Assembly: GCF_020748465.1 (NCBI RefSeq) | Contig: NZ_JAHZMP010000001.1 | Coordinates: 744,001-808,000, forward strand | Source of the DNA: Terrisporobacter mayombei | GTDB taxonomy: Bacteria > Bacillota > Clostridia > Peptostreptococcales > Peptostreptococcaceae | DNA length: 64,000 nucleotides | Direction of reading: 5' to 3' | In this document: positions 34,993 through 45,062 of the stretch, piece by piece | How positions within the stretch are numbered: position 1 is the first letter of the stretch | How the letters are laid out: each line of letters opens with the position of its first letter | Translations under genes and position numbers: made by a program | Notes under the pieces: generated by a model | Database searches by the model: none | Told to the model about the DNA's origin: nothing | What the model saw: the letters and a program-made list of their open reading frames with translations, nothing else

Positions 34993-36318
34993 CTACCTTA
35001 CTCTAATTAATTTTGATATAAAGAAACCGTCCATTTCATGAACATTAGGATAAATCTTCATATAACCTTTTTCTTGGTTATCTAAGTCTACCTTAACTTC
35101 ATTTATAGGGGCTAATTCAAAGTTTTTATTTTTTTGCAAAAATTCATTTATCACATCAATATTTTCACTATCTTGTATAGTACAAGTACTATATATTAAA
35201 GTTCCACCTTTTTTAACATACTTAGATGCATTTTCAAGTATTTTCTTTTGAATTGGTGGTAAATCTCTAAATTCTTCTTTTTCTTTATATTTTATTTCCG
35301 GCTTTCTTCTAATTATACCTAAACCAGAACATGGAACATCCGCTAGAACATAATCAAATTTTCCTATACTATCTTTATCTAAAGATAATCCATCATATTC
35401 CTGCGCATCTACATTTGTAAGATTTAATCTTTTGCAAGATGCTTTTATTAATTTTAATTTATGTTCATAAATATCTCTAGATACTACTTGTCCAGTATTA
35501 TTCATTAATGTAGCCATATGTGTAGTTTTCCCGCCAGGCGCACTACATACATCTAAAACTAAAGATTTTTCCTTTGGGTTCATAACTTTCCCCACAAGCA
35601 TAGAACTTATATCTTGTACAGTAAATAATCCCTCTTTATAAAGAGTGTTATTTTCTATATCTTTTAAGTTCTCTACTTTTATAGCTTCGTCTACCACATT
35701 CACTTTGTGCGCTTTAATATTTTGTTTTTCTAATTTTTCTATTAATTCGTCTCTAGTAATTTTTAAACTATTTGTTCTCAAATATATACTTGGTCTTTGA
35801 CTATTAGCTTCTAATAACTCTTCTGTAAATTCTTTTCCAAAATGTATCACCCAGTTTCTTATCATCCACTTATCATAAGAATATTTAATGGCTAGATAAT
35901 CTATATCATCTTTAACTTTTATTTCTCCTATGGTTTCTTTTTGTCTTATAACATTTCTAAGGATTCCATTAATAAATCCTGACACTTTAGAATTTTTCTT
36001 CTTAGCTAAATTTACTGTTTCATTTACTGCAGCATAATCAGATATACTATTTAAAAACATTATTTGATATATTCCCATTCTAAGTAATGTTTTCACGTAT
36101 ATTTCCATTTTATTTGTTTTTACTTTTGATAATTTATCAATCATATAATCTATATAATATTTATTTTCTATTACTCCGTATATTATTTCCGTTGCCAATC
36201 CTCTATCTTGATTTGATAACTTCACATCTTTAAAGTGTTTATTTATTGACATATTTGAATAGTTCTTGTTTTTTTCTATATCTAAAAGAACTTTGTATGC
36301 TATTTCTCTTGCGTTCAT
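34993..36318 (-). CDS. rsmB: 16S rRNA (cytosine(967)-C5)-methyltransferase RsmB
   Basis: RsmB (Sun) methylates C967 of 16S rRNA. The 441-residue protein has an N-terminal NusB-like domain (MNAREIAYKVLLDIE; DYAAVNETVNLAKK) and a Rossmann domain with CSAPGGKTTHMA near residue 250, the PCS motif in ADVPCSGLGIIRRKPE near 315 and YSTCT near 375, giving both cysteines of the family. The ATG at 36318 has AAGGAG 6 bases upstream. An intergenic repeat copy lies about 60 bases upstream of the start. Confidence 0.96.
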   Translation of the reverse strand: MNAREIAYKVLLDIEKNKNYSNMSINKHFKDVKLSNQDRGLATEIIYGVIENKYYIDYMIDKLSKVKTNKMEIYVKTLLRMGIYQIMFLNSISDYAAVNETVNLAKKKNSKVSGFINGILRNVIRQKETIGEIKVKDDIDYLAIKYSYDKWMIRNWVIHFGKEFTEELLEANSQRPSIYLRTNSLKITRDELIEKLEKQNIKAHKVNVVDEAIKVENLKDIENNTLYKEGLFTVQDISSMLVGKVMNPKEKSLVLDVCSAPGGKTTHMATLMNNTGQVVSRDIYEHKLKLIKASCKRLNLTNVDAQEYDGLSLDKDSIGKFDYVLADVPCSGLGIIRRKPEIKYKEKEEFRDLPPIQKKILENASKYVKKGGTLIYSTCTIQDSENIDVINEFLQKNKNFELAPINEVKVDLDNQEKGYMKIYPNVHEMDGFFISKLIRVR

Positions 36319-36370
36319 AATTTTCTCCTTGTTGATCAAAATTTAATTAAGTTTTGATTTATTTTATTTT

Positions 36371-36442
36371 TTAAAATTTGCTTTGCTTATATCTCCAACA
36401 ACTTCACTTCCTTATCACTTCAGGCAACTCCGTTGCTCAAAA
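36371..36442. repeat. Dispersed intergenic repeat, interrupted copy upstream of rsmB
   Basis: The left part (36371-36402, TTAAAATTTGCTTTGCTTAT and on) matches the copy at 41899-41930 with about five changes; the right part (ACTCCGTTGCTCAAAAC, 36426-36442) matches 41932-41948 with two or three. About 24 extra bases lie between the halves. As at the other locus, it follows a terminator hairpin and precedes a gene start. Confidence 0.7.
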
Positions 36443-36448
36443 CAAAAC

Positions 36449-36475
36449 AGGTCCTAGTAAACTAGGACCTAAATA
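36449..36475 (-). terminator. Terminator after YugP gene
   Basis: AGGTCCTAG and CTAGGACCT pair perfectly around TAAA; on the minus strand they are followed by GTTTTGTTTTG. It lies directly after the stop of the metallopeptidase gene. Confidence 0.75.
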
Positions 36476-37198
36476 TTAATCATCACGATTATTTGCAATC
36501 ATTAGCAATCTTAATAATTGAAGTATTGCAGTAACTGCTGCTGCCACATAAGTTAGAGCTGCTGCTTGAAGTACTTTTCTACTTTGTCTTACTTCTCTAT
36601 CGTCTACAATTCCTAGAGATGTAAGTTGAGTTAAGGCCCTACTTGAAGCATTAAATTCTACAGGTAGTGTTACTATTTGAAATAATACTGAAGCAGAGAA
36701 TAATAATATTCCTATTTGTAAAAATATTCCTCTTGTTGTAAAAAATCCTATCATTATAAGTATCCAAGACATACTTGAAGCAAAATTCACAACAGGCACT
36801 AAACTACTTCTTATGTTTAAAGGTGCATATCCATGAGCATGTTGTATAGCGTGACCACATTCATGAGCCGCTACTGCCACAGATGTGATAGATGTCCCAC
36901 TATAAACATCTTGAGATAGTCTTAAGACTTTAGATCTTGGGTCATAATGATCACTTAGTCTTCCTCCAACCATTTCTATTCTAACGTTATATAATCCGTT
37001 ACTATCTAATATTTTTCTAGCTGTATCTTCACCAGTATATCCTCTATTTGCTCTTACATTGAAAAATCTATTTGTTGTAGAACTAACCTTATATTGAGCA
37101 TATAGAGTTAGCAATATAGCTGGTATCAATAAAAACATTGTTGGATCAAATCTATAATAACCCAAACCACCATATCCATACATTGGCATTTTAAACAC
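36476..37198 (-). CDS. yugP: Zinc metallopeptidase, YugP family
   Basis: YugP-type proteins are predicted membrane-bound neutral zinc metallopeptidases. The 240-residue protein has an N-terminal hydrophobic segment (FDPTMFLLIPAILLTLYAQY), the zinc motif AAHECGHAIQHAHGYAPL with HECGH near residues 113-117, two central membrane segments, and the conserved LPVEFNASSRAL with the glutamate of the family. It lies between rsmB and the DUF116 gene. Its substrate is not known. Confidence 0.92.
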   Translation of the reverse strand: MFKMPMYGYGGLGYYRFDPTMFLLIPAILLTLYAQYKVSSTTNRFFNVRANRGYTGEDTARKILDSNGLYNVRIEMVGGRLSDHYDPRSKVLRLSQDVYSGTSITSVAVAAHECGHAIQHAHGYAPLNIRSSLVPVVNFASSMSWILIMIGFFTTRGIFLQIGILLFSASVLFQIVTLPVEFNASSRALTQLTSLGIVDDREVRQSRKVLQAAALTYVAAAVTAILQLLRLLMIANNRDD

Positions 37199-37203
37199 TC
37201 TCC

Positions 37204-37938
37204 TTATTTATTTGTAAAGAAGTTAATTGCTTCCTCTATTTCTTCAATGTTAATATTTGTATCTATACAAGGTCCATTAGGTCTAGAGTTGAAAACTCCA
37301 AGAACTGGAATATCCTTAACATCTCTTACCCCCGATGTTAAATCTCTTTCGCAAGCAACTGCTATTACTGCTTTTGGTTTATTATCAACAATAATTTTCC
37401 TTGCTAATGTTCCTCCCGTAGCTATAAATACTTTTGTATTATACTTTTCTTTTATTTGTAATAATTCTTTTATTTTGCACATACCACACTTTTTGCAATT
37501 TTCAACATTATTTGTAACTTTTAGTTTGCAATTATGATTTTGAATACAATGTGGTATTAGAATTATTAAACTCTCACTATTAAAACCATATTTATTGCTA
37601 TAAATATAAGCATTATTTATTTTAATAAATATTTTTCTTATTTCATCTTTTGATATACCCGCAAATTTTCCCATATTACTTATGATGGGAAATATGCATC
37701 TTATTATTGTATAATTTATTTTCATTAAATGTTTATTAACTTCCTTATCATTCAAAATATAATAAGTTATCATAGTGGAAAATAATATTAATAATATTAT
37801 TCCAATGACCATGAGATTTATCACTAAAGAAAGTATATTTATATATTTTGATAAAAATAAATGAATAACTAAGGCACCTAAAATAAGAGTTATTAAAAAA
37901 ACATTAACTACCTTAACATATTTTTTTGTATCAGTCAT
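37204..37938 (-). CDS. DUF116 domain protein
   Basis: This 244-residue protein has two N-terminal membrane segments (about 10-30 and 33-60) and a cytoplasmic domain with the DUF116 features: IPHCIQNHNC near residue 131, CKKCGMCKIKELL near 147, IATGGTLARKII near 173 and AVACERDLTSGVRD near 195. The Cys-rich cluster suggests metal or iron-sulfur binding, but no function is established. It is linked to fmt and yugP, an arrangement seen in other clostridia. Confidence 0.88.
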   Translation of the reverse strand: MTDTKKYVKVVNVFLITLILGALVIHLFLSKYINILSLVINLMVIGIILLILFSTMITYYILNDKEVNKHLMKINYTIIRCIFPIISNMGKFAGISKDEIRKIFIKINNAYIYSNKYGFNSESLIILIPHCIQNHNCKLKVTNNVENCKKCGMCKIKELLQIKEKYNTKVFIATGGTLARKIIVDNKPKAVIAVACERDLTSGVRDVKDIPVLGVFNSRPNGPCIDTNINIEEIEEAINFFTNK

Positions 37939-37945
37939 AATAAAC

Positions 37946-38875
37946 CTAGCCTAAAACAGTATTTTCTTCAATCTTATTTCCTTTTATATATTCACAAACT
38001 GCCACTCTTTTTTTATTTGGCATTTGTATTTCTTCTATTAGTAGAACATTTTCCTTTGTTGATACTCTTATACCATCTTTATCAACTTTCAGTATTGTTC
38101 CACACGGTTTGTTACTACTTTCATTTAAAACTTTAGTTTTCCAAATTTTCATAGTCTTATCTTCATAAGTTGTATAAGAACTTGGCCAAGGATTAACACC
38201 TCTAACCAAGTCATGAATTTCTTTTGCAGTCTTTGTAAAGTCTATATTTCCTAAAGATTTATTCATTATTGGTGCATATGAAGACTCTTCATCATTTTGT
38301 TTTATTCTCGGTGCACATCCTTTTTCTATTTTTTCAATAGTTTCAATTAAAAGATCCCCACCTTGCTCCATCATCATATCATGAAGCTCACCTGCTGTTA
38401 TTTCATGACTTAGTACAAACTCACTTTGAAGTATTATATCTCCTGTATCCAATCCTTCATCCATATACATTGTAGTTACACCAGTTTTTTCTTCTCCGTT
38501 TATGATTACCCAGTTAATTGGTGCTGCACCTCTATATTTTGGAAGTAATGATACGTGGACATTAACACACCCTAGTTTAGGTATATCAAGTAATGCTTTA
38601 GGAAGAATTTGACCATAAGCCACAACTATTATTAAATCTGGGTTGATTTCTTTTAATGTATTTATAAATTCTTCATCTCTAGCTTTTACTGGTTGATATA
38701 CAGGTATGTTATGTTTTAGTGCCAATTCTTTAACAGGTGGCATACCCATTTTTTTGCCTCTTCCAATGGGCTTATCAGCTTGAGTAACTACTCCTACTAC
38801 ATTAAGTTTTTCATTTATTAATTTTTCTAGACATCCTTTAGCAATGCCTGGTGTTCCCATAAATACTATTTTCAT
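37946..38875 (-). CDS. fmt: Methionyl-tRNA formyltransferase
   Basis: Fmt formylates initiator Met-tRNA with 10-formyltetrahydrofolate. The 309-residue protein starts MKIVFMGTPGIAKGCLE and has NVHVSLLPKYRGAAPINW near residue 108, with the HxSLLPxYRG active site, and DTGDIILQ near 145. The C-terminal domain (RGVNPWPSSYT) is present. It follows def by 14 bases; def-fmt is the usual pair. Confidence 0.97.
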   Translation of the reverse strand: MKIVFMGTPGIAKGCLEKLINEKLNVVGVVTQADKPIGRGKKMGMPPVKELALKHNIPVYQPVKARDEEFINTLKEINPDLIIVVAYGQILPKALLDIPKLGCVNVHVSLLPKYRGAAPINWVIINGEEKTGVTTMYMDEGLDTGDIILQSEFVLSHEITAGELHDMMMEQGGDLLIETIEKIEKGCAPRIKQNDEESSYAPIMNKSLGNIDFTKTAKEIHDLVRGVNPWPSSYTTYEDKTMKIWKTKVLNESSNKPCGTILKVDKDGIRVSTKENVLLIEEIQMPNKKRVAVCEYIKGNKIEENTVLG

Positions 38876-38889
38876 TTATATCACTCCTA

Positions 38890-39330
38890 CTATTTTTCTA
38901 CTTTATCTACAAATAATACTCCATCTAAGTGATCTATTTCATGACAGAAAGCTCTAGCTAATAGTTCTTCTCCTTCTATTTCAAAAGTGTTTCCATGTCT
39001 ATCTTGAGCTCTTACTTTTACTACATAGGGTCTTTTAACTTCTCCAGTTTCTCCAACTACACTTAGACAACCTTCTGCATCTATTTGTTCTCCGCTAGTT
39101 TCTATTATTTCTGGATTTACAAGTTCTAATAAACCATCTCCTACATCAATAACTACTACTCTTTTTAATATACTAACTTGTGGTGCTGCAAGACCAACGC
39201 CATCTGCTTCGTACATAGTATCTGCCATATCTTCTAATAAATCTATCAATTTTTGATCAAATTTTTCTACAACCTTTGATTTTTTTCTAAGTACTGGCTC
39301 TCCAATTTTAGCTATTTGTCTAATTGCCAT
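38890..39330 (-). CDS. def: Peptide deformylase
   Basis: Def removes the formyl group from nascent proteins. The 146-residue protein has the three motifs GVGLAAPQ near residue 45, EGCLSV near 88 and HEIDHLDG near 129, which bind the catalytic metal. It lies between priA and fmt. Confidence 0.97.
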   Translation of the reverse strand: MAIRQIAKIGEPVLRKKSKVVEKFDQKLIDLLEDMADTMYEADGVGLAAPQVSILKRVVVIDVGDGLLELVNPEIIETSGEQIDAEGCLSVVGETGEVKRPYVVKVRAQDRHGNTFEIEGEELLARAFCHEIDHLDGVLFVDKVEK

Positions 39331-39347
39331 AATTCTTCCTCCTCTAA

Positions 39348-41888
39348 TTAAAGAATGTTGTTTGGATTAACATCTATAGAAATGTTCACATCTTTATCAA
39401 ACACAATTTCTTTTTTCGTTATACATATATATTTTATTATACCTTTTAATAAATTAATTTCAATATTATCATCTTTAAATAATAATTGATATCTATAGTT
39501 TTGATTAATTTTTGAAATCGCACAAGGACTTGGACCTAATATAAAATCAAAATCTTCTATTCCTCTTTCTTTTAATAAATAGGTTAATGAGTTGTACATA
39601 CTTTTTATATTATTCACAACTAATTTCTCACTTTTTCCACTAACAACTACACTTATCATATTATTAAATGGTGCATAGTTGAAGATTTTTCTTACTTTTA
39701 TTTCATCTTCATAAAAACCTTCAAAGTCATAATTTAAAGCTCTTCTAATTACATAGTGGTCTGTATCGTATGTTTGAAGAACTACTTTACCTTCTTTATC
39801 ACTTCTACCAGCTCTTCCTGATACTTGAGTTATTAATTGAAATGTAGTTTCAAAACTTTTAAAATCCGGAAAGTTTAACATCATATCTGCTGATAAAATA
39901 CCAACTAAAGTTACATCTTTAAAATCTAATCCTTTACTAAGCATTTGAGTTCCAATTAGTACATTAGCTTCTTTGTTTTTAAATTTATTTAAAATATTAT
40001 CTAGTTCACCTTTTTTAGATGTGGTATCTTTGTCCATACGAAGTACTTTTGCATTTTCAAAAATTCTTTTTATTTCCTCTTCAACTTTTTCTGTACCTAT
40101 TCCAAAAGGCTTAACATAATCACTTCCACACTCTGGACAAGTTTTAGGTATTATTTCTTCATATCCACAGTAGTGACATCTCCCAATGTTTTGGTGTTTA
40201 TGATAAGTTAATGATATATCGCAGTTTTTGCAGGAAAACACATATCCGCATTTTCTACAAGAAACAAAATTGCCATATCCTCTTCTATTTAAAAATAATA
40301 TAACTTGATTATTTTTATCTAAAGCCTCTTTAATCTCATTTTGCAAATCATAAGAAAACATACCCTTATTGCCTAAAGTTAATTCATTTTTCATATCAAC
40401 CAGCTCTATTTTAGGAAGAGGCCTTTTATTTGCTCTTTCCTTAATAGCAATTAAATTATATTCATTATTTTTTGCTCTATAATATTCTTCCACTGATGGA
40501 GTTGCAGAACCAAGAACTAAAGTAATGTTTCTTTTTAAAGCCATATATTTTCCAACTTCAATAGCAGAAAACTTTGGATTTTTTTCTGATTTATATGCAC
40601 TTTCATGAAATTCATCAATTATTATTACGCCTAAACTATTAAATGGCGCAAATAAAGCTGATCTAGCACCAATTAATATTCTTATTTTACCATTTTTTAT
40701 AGCTTTAAAAACATCATGCTTTTCTCCTTCAGATAATCTACTATGAAAAACTCCTACTATATCTCCAAATCTATTTTTTAATCTAGATATGGTTTGGGGT
40801 GTAAGAGAAATTTCTGGAACTAGAAAGATACTATCTAAACCTTGTTTTAAAGCATAATCTATTATTTCCATATAAACTTCTGTTTTACCACTGCCAGTTA
40901 CTCCATGGATCATATATGGCTTTTTATTTTCATCAAACATCTCCGAAGTAACTTTATCCACAGCTTTTTTTTGTTCTTCATTGAGTATAATTTCCTTTTT
41001 ATTTTCATCATAACATCCTTTAGGACTCCTATAATAATCTTTTATGTTAAAGACTACTAAATTTTTATTTTGTAAAGAAGTTATACTTGATTTCGATGCT
41101 TTTAATAATTTAATTAAATCATTAATTTCTATTTCTTCATTGTATCTTAAAAATTCTATAATATCTCTTTGTTTATCTCCCAATCGAATTTTATTATATG
41201 AAACATATTCATCAATAAGATCATGATCCATGCTTAAGGAAATATAACAAATTTTCTTTTCATTTTTTTGACTTTTATAATTCCAATGTATATCAATCAG
41301 ATTTTCTTCTTTCATTTTTAATAAAAGATTGTTTAAAGTAGATGAAAGTCTTAAATCCTTAGGGTTAATATTTTCTTCTATAGCTTTTTCTTTTATTAAT
41401 CTCTCTAATTTTATCTTATTTTTATTTTCTATTATTTTATTTATAATAAATTGTCTGCTTTTACTTAAGCTATCTATTTTCATGTATAAACTATCAGCAT
41501 CTAAATTTTCCATATCTTGCGATAAACTTATTTCTTTGAAGCTATCCACCTTATATCCTTTAGGATGAAGTAAAGATATACAATCCATATAAGTACATAA
41601 ATATCTATTTTTTATCCAATGAATTAAATTTATATCTTCTTCCTTAAAAATAGGATGCTCATCAAGAGTATCAAATAATTCTTTGAAATCCATATTATCT
41701 TCTACTTTATTGGTGATAAAAAATACATAGGCTTCTATAGGTTTATTTCCCCTTCCAAAAGGTACTAAAACTCTATGACCTACTTGTACATCTTCCAATA
41801 AAAACTCCGGTATTTTATATGTAAATAAGTTATCTGTATATATGCTGTTATTTTTCACTATAACTTTTGCGTATTTTTCACTATACAT
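39348..41888 (-). CDS. priA: Primosomal protein N' (helicase PriA)
   Basis: PriA restarts stalled replication forks. The 846-residue protein has the 3'-DNA-binding domain at the N-terminus, Walker [16 protein letters not shown], the DEFH helicase box in [11 protein letters not shown], the zinc cluster ([29 protein letters not shown]) and [12 protein letters not shown]. The ATG at 41888 has AAGGAG 6 bases upstream. The frame stays open upstream for 29 more codons, but these lie in a repeat element and are not conserved PriA sequence, so I leave them out. Confidence 0.96.
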   Translation of the reverse strand: MYSEKYAKVIVKNNSIYTDNLFTYKIPEFLLEDVQVGHRVLVPFGRGNKPIEAYVFFITNKVEDNMDFKELFDTLDEHPIFKEEDINLIHWIKNRYLCTYMDCISLLHPKGYKVDSFKEISLSQDMENLDADSLYMKIDSLSKSRQFIINKIIENKNKIKLERLIKEKAIEENINPKDLRLSSTLNNLLLKMKEENLIDIHWNYKSQKNEKKICYISLSMDHDLIDEYVSYNKIRLGDKQRDIIEFLRYNEEIEINDLIKLLKASKSSITSLQNKNLVVFNIKDYYRSPKGCYDENKKEIILNEEQKKAVDKVTSEMFDENKKPYMIHGVTGSGKTEVYMEIIDYALKQGLDSIFLVPEISLTPQTISRLKNRFGDIVGVFHSRLSEGEKHDVFKAIKNGKIRILIGARSALFAPFNSLGVIIIDEFHESAYKSEKNPKFSAIEVGKYMALKRNITLVLGSATPSVEEYYRAKNNEYNLIAIKERANKRPLPKIELVDMKNELTLGNKGMFSYDLQNEIKEALDKNNQVILFLNRRGYGNFVSCRKCGYVFSCKNCDISLTYHKHQNIGRCHYCGYEEIIPKTCPECGSDYVKPFGIGTEKVEEEIKRIFENAKVLRMDKDTTSKKGELDNILNKFKNKEANVLIGTQMLSKGLDFKDVTLVGILSADMMLNFPDFKSFETTFQLITQVSGRAGRSDKEGKVVLQTYDTDHYVIRRALNYDFEGFYEDEIKVRKIFNYAPFNNMISVVVSGKSEKLVVNNIKSMYNSLTYLLKERGIEDFDFILGPSPCAISKINQNYRYQLLFKDDNIEINLLKGIIKYICITKKEIVFDKDVNISIDVNPNNIL

Positions 41889-41897
41889 AGATTGCTC

Positions 41898-41991
41898 CTT
41901 AAAATTCGCTTCGCTCATATCGCCAACGACAAGTCCGTTGCTTAAAACTCCCTTCACTAATATCATAAGCGACAAGTCCGTTGCTTAAAAA
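41898..41991. repeat. Two tandem copies of a 43-base intergenic repeat upstream of priA
   Basis: Units start at 41898 and 41941 (plus strand), are 43 bases long, and agree at 35 of 43 positions; both end with the identical GACAAGTCCGTTGCTTAAAA. A further interrupted copy lies at 36371-36442. The proximal unit reaches to the priA ribosome binding site. Confidence 0.85.
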
Positions 41992-42017
41992 TATAAGCAC
42001 CTATAAATAGATGCTTA
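41986..42017 (-). terminator. Terminator overlapping the end of coaBC
   Basis: On the minus strand TAAGCA, CTAT, ATAG, TGCTTA pair as an interrupted stem (41994-42017), followed by TATTTTTAAG. The first arm includes the coaBC stop codon. Confidence 0.65.
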
Positions 42018-43217
42018 CTTTTCTAATAATGATTTTACTTTATCTAATATGACATTTGCAACTTCATCCTTTTTCATTTGAGGATATTTATTTATGTTGC
42101 CTTCTTTGTCAATTATTTTTACTATATTTGTATCAGTACCAAAGCCTGCACCTTCTTCAGTTAAGTCATTGGCAACAATAAAGTCTAAGTTTTTCTTATT
42201 AACTTTACCTTTGGCATTTTCAATAAGATCATTAGTTTCAGCAGCAAACCCCACTAAAACTTTGTCTTTTTTAATTTTTCCTAGTTCATAGGCAATATCC
42301 TTATTTCTATCTAATTCTATAACTAAATCATCATTACTTTTTTTAATTTTTTTATCACTATAAGCCTTAGGTTTATAGTCTGCAACAGCTGCACTTTTTA
42401 TTATGACTTGATTTTCATCTAAATTGTCTATAATTGCATTATACATATCCTCAGCAGATTGAATTTTTATTAGTTTTTTTATATTAGATGGTGGCTCTAT
42501 ATTTGTTGGACCACTAACTAAAGTTACATCTGCTCCTCTATCAGCTGCTATTTTTGCAATAGCATATCCCATTTTTCCTGTGGATCTATTAGTTATGTAT
42601 CTTACTGGATCAATTCTTTCTACTGTAGGTCCAGCAGTTATCATTATTTTTTTACCTTGTAGATCATTATTTTTATTATTAAGTAATTTTACCACTTCAT
42701 TAACAATAATTTCTGGAGAAGCAAGTTTTCCCTCCCCTTCATCACCACAAGCAAGTCTACCACTCTCTGGGTTAACAAAATTATAACCTAATTCTTTTAG
42801 TGAACTAATATTTCTTTGAAGAATCGGGTTTTTGTACATATTAGTATTCATAGCAGGTGCTATAAGTACTCTTCCTGTAGTTGCCATAACTGTAGTTGTT
42901 AACATATCATCACATATACCATTTGCTACTTTCCCAATTACATTAGCTGTAGCTGGTGCAATTAAAAACACATCAGCTTTTTTTGCTAAAGATATATGTT
43001 CAACATCCCAAGTTTTTGGTTCTTCAAACATATCACTTACTACATAATTTTGGCTTAATGATTGAAAAGTTAGAGGTGTAACAAATTCAGTTGCACCCTT
43101 AGTCATAATTACATGAACATTTGCATTTAGTTTCTTTAGTCTACTTACAATATCACATGCTTTGTATGCTGCTATTCCACCACTAACACCAATTACTACA
43201 GTTTTATTATTTAACAT
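42015..43217 (-). CDS. coaBC: Bifunctional phosphopantothenoylcysteine decarboxylase/synthetase
   Basis: CoaBC joins cysteine to phosphopantothenate (CoaB, CTP-dependent) and decarboxylates the product (CoaC, FMN). The 400-residue protein has the CoaC flavoprotein part first (GVSGGIAAYKACD; DVEHISLAKKADVFLIAPAT with the active-site His; AMNTNMYKNP; GRLACGDEGEGKL) and the CoaB part second (ITAGPTVERIDPVRYITNRS; SAAVADYKP; KNLDFIVANDL). With coaD, two of the CoA synthesis genes are in this window. Confidence 0.97.
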   Translation of the reverse strand: MLNNKTVVIGVSGGIAAYKACDIVSRLKKLNANVHVIMTKGATEFVTPLTFQSLSQNYVVSDMFEEPKTWDVEHISLAKKADVFLIAPATANVIGKVANGICDDMLTTTVMATTGRVLIAPAMNTNMYKNPILQRNISSLKELGYNFVNPESGRLACGDEGEGKLASPEIIVNEVVKLLNNKNNDLQGKKIMITAGPTVERIDPVRYITNRSTGKMGYAIAKIAADRGADVTLVSGPTNIEPPSNIKKLIKIQSAEDMYNAIIDNLDENQVIIKSAAVADYKPKAYSDKKIKKSNDDLVIELDRNKDIAYELGKIKKDKVLVGFAAETNDLIENAKGKVNKKNLDFIVANDLTEEGAGFGTDTNIVKIIDKEGNINKYPQMKKDEVANVILDKVKSLLEK

Positions 43218-43220
43218 AAC

Positions 43221-43481
43221 TTACTCCTCAATTAATTTACTTTGTTCTTCTGCATGTAATGCTTCTTGTATTTCTATTTCTTCTTCAGTTAATAATCTAT
43301 AAGTTATTTTTCCTTCTGATATTTCTTCAGTAGCAAGCATTACTGGTTTTCCTTTGTTTATTTTGGTCTCAATGTATGGCTCATTTCCATCAACTATTTC
43401 TCTTGCCCTTTTTGCTACTGTTCCTACTAAATAATATCTGTTGTCTATTTTTGATAATACTTCATTTATAGATGGTTTCAT
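43221..43481 (-). CDS. rpoZ: DNA-directed RNA polymerase subunit omega
   Basis: Omega helps assemble RNA polymerase. The 86-residue protein starts MKPSINEVLSKIDNRYYLV and has TVAKRAREIVDG near residue 22, the conserved segment that contacts beta'. The C-terminal part is acidic. It lies one base after gmk and three before coaBC, the usual gmk-rpoZ-coaBC order. Confidence 0.95.
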   Translation of the reverse strand: MKPSINEVLSKIDNRYYLVGTVAKRAREIVDGNEPYIETKINKGKPVMLATEEISEGKITYRLLTEEEIEIQEALHAEEQSKLIEE

Positions 43482-43482
43482 T

Positions 43483-44109
43483 TTATAATTCCTCCTTAAA
43501 TTTTCTTATTATTTCATCTTCATATCTTGTAGCTTTATTTTTTTCAGCGCTTATAATATTTTCAATTTCTATTGCAGCTTCAACTTCTCTATTAGTTTCG
43601 TTGAAAATAAAATAGTTATAATCTTTAATTTGTTTTATTTCTTCAAAAGCACAGCTTAATCTTTCTTGCATTTGCTCCTCAGTTTCTGTACCTCTAGAAG
43701 ACAACCTACTTTGTAATTCACTAAGAGTTGGTGGTAACACAAATATTAAAATTGCATCTGGATAAATTTGTTTTACTTGTCTTGCTCCTTGCATTTCTAT
43801 CTCAAGAACAACATCTTGTCCTTTTTCTAAGCACTCCATAACTGGTCCTTTTGGAGTTCCATAGAAATTACTATAAGTTTGAGCATATTCTAGAAACTCA
43901 TTTTTACTTATCATATCATTAAACTTTTCATGAGTTAAGAAGAAGTAGTTTACACCTTCAACTTCACCAGTTCTTGCTTGTCTAGTTGTTGCTGATACAG
44001 AAAGCTTTAAATCTTTATTTCTGTTCATTAATACTTTACAAATTGTGCCTTTACCTGCACCAGATGGCCCCGATACAACTAATAAAAGACCTTTCTTGTT
44101 TATAACCAT
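43483..44109 (-). CDS. gmk: Guanylate kinase
   Basis: Gmk converts GMP to GDP. The 208-residue protein has the P-loop VSGPSGAGKGTICKVL near residue 12, the GMP-binding TTRQARTGEVEGVNYFF near 41, and EFLEYAQTYSNFYGTP near 70. In many Firmicutes the small remA (DUF370) gene sits between yicC and gmk; here the gap is only 67 bases and holds no such frame. Confidence 0.97.
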   Translation of the reverse strand: MVINKKGLLLVVSGPSGAGKGTICKVLMNRNKDLKLSVSATTRQARTGEVEGVNYFFLTHEKFNDMISKNEFLEYAQTYSNFYGTPKGPVMECLEKGQDVVLEIEMQGARQVKQIYPDAILIFVLPPTLSELQSRLSSRGTETEEQMQERLSCAFEEIKQIKDYNYFIFNETNREVEAAIEIENIISAEKNKATRYEDEIIRKFKEEL

Positions 44110-44176
44110 TAATATTTCATCCTTTCAACTTATCTATTAGTATTATACATTTTTATAGCATTTATCACACTTAATT

Positions 44177-45058
44177 CTACTCAATGTTTTGTATTTGTTC
44201 TCTGATTTTTTCTAATTCACTTTTAACTTCTACTACTAAATTAGTTATATTTATATTAGATGACTTTGAGCCTGTTGTATTAACCTCTCTATTCATTTCT
44301 TGAATTAAGAAGTCAATTTTTCTACCTATGGAATCATTTTTCACTACAGTATTTTTAAGTTGTTCAATATGACTTCTAAATCTAACAATTTCTTCTGTTA
44401 TAGAGCTTTTATCTGCAAATATTGCAACTTCTTGAGCTAATCTATTTTCATCTATTATACTTGGATTTTCTAGTATTTCAACAATTCTAGTATTTAATTT
44501 TTCTTTATATTCATCTACAATAGTATCTGAGTATTTTTCTATTTGATCTACTAAACCACTTAATATATCACATCTTTTTAATGTATCTTCTGCAAGTTTT
44601 TTACCTTCTTCTTGTCTCATTTGTCCAAGCTTTTCTAATGTAATATCAAGTGCTTCTTTTAAAATGTTCCAGTATAAATCTTCATCTTCTTCTTTTTCCT
44701 CACATTTTACTATATCAGGAAACTTTGCCACACTCATAACACTTATATCATCTTGTAAATCAAATTTTTCTTTTATTTCTTTTAGAATATTTACATATTG
44801 AGCAGCTAATTTATCATCGAACCTTAAGTTTACATCCTCAGAATCGATCAAGTCAAGCTTTATATATAAATCTACTCTTCCTCTTTTAACAAAATTTTTT
44901 ACGTAGTTTCTTATTCTATCTTCTAAAAAAGATATCTTTCTAGGTAGGCGTACATTTATATCACAATATTTGTGATTTATAGTTTTACACTCTACTAAAA
45001 AATGATAATTATCATTTTTAAATTCTCCCCTACCAAAACCTGTCATACTTATAGCCAT
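44177..45058 (-). CDS. yicC: YicC/YloC family endoribonuclease
   Basis: YicC-family proteins have been described as endoribonucleases acting on mRNA or small RNA. The 293-residue protein starts MAISMTGFGRGEF, has VECKTINHKYCDINVRLPR near residue 27, and ends with the conserved EIVRFRSHIEQLKN, GRKIDFLIQEMNREVNT and VVEVKSELEKIREQIQNIE. The ATG at 45058 has TGGAGG 9 bases upstream; an in-frame ATG 48 bases earlier lies inside dapF. It precedes gmk. Confidence 0.93.
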   Translation of the reverse strand: MAISMTGFGRGEFKNDNYHFLVECKTINHKYCDINVRLPRKISFLEDRIRNYVKNFVKRGRVDLYIKLDLIDSEDVNLRFDDKLAAQYVNILKEIKEKFDLQDDISVMSVAKFPDIVKCEEKEEDEDLYWNILKEALDITLEKLGQMRQEEGKKLAEDTLKRCDILSGLVDQIEKYSDTIVDEYKEKLNTRIVEILENPSIIDENRLAQEVAIFADKSSITEEIVRFRSHIEQLKNTVVKNDSIGRKIDFLIQEMNREVNTTGSKSSNINITNLVVEVKSELEKIREQIQNIE

Positions 45059-45062
45059 ATTA

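Noticed and set aside
41889-41975. N-terminal extension of PriA (29 residues)
   Set aside because: It lies in the 43-base repeat; the AAGGAG site before the ATG at 41888 and the family start fit the shorter form.
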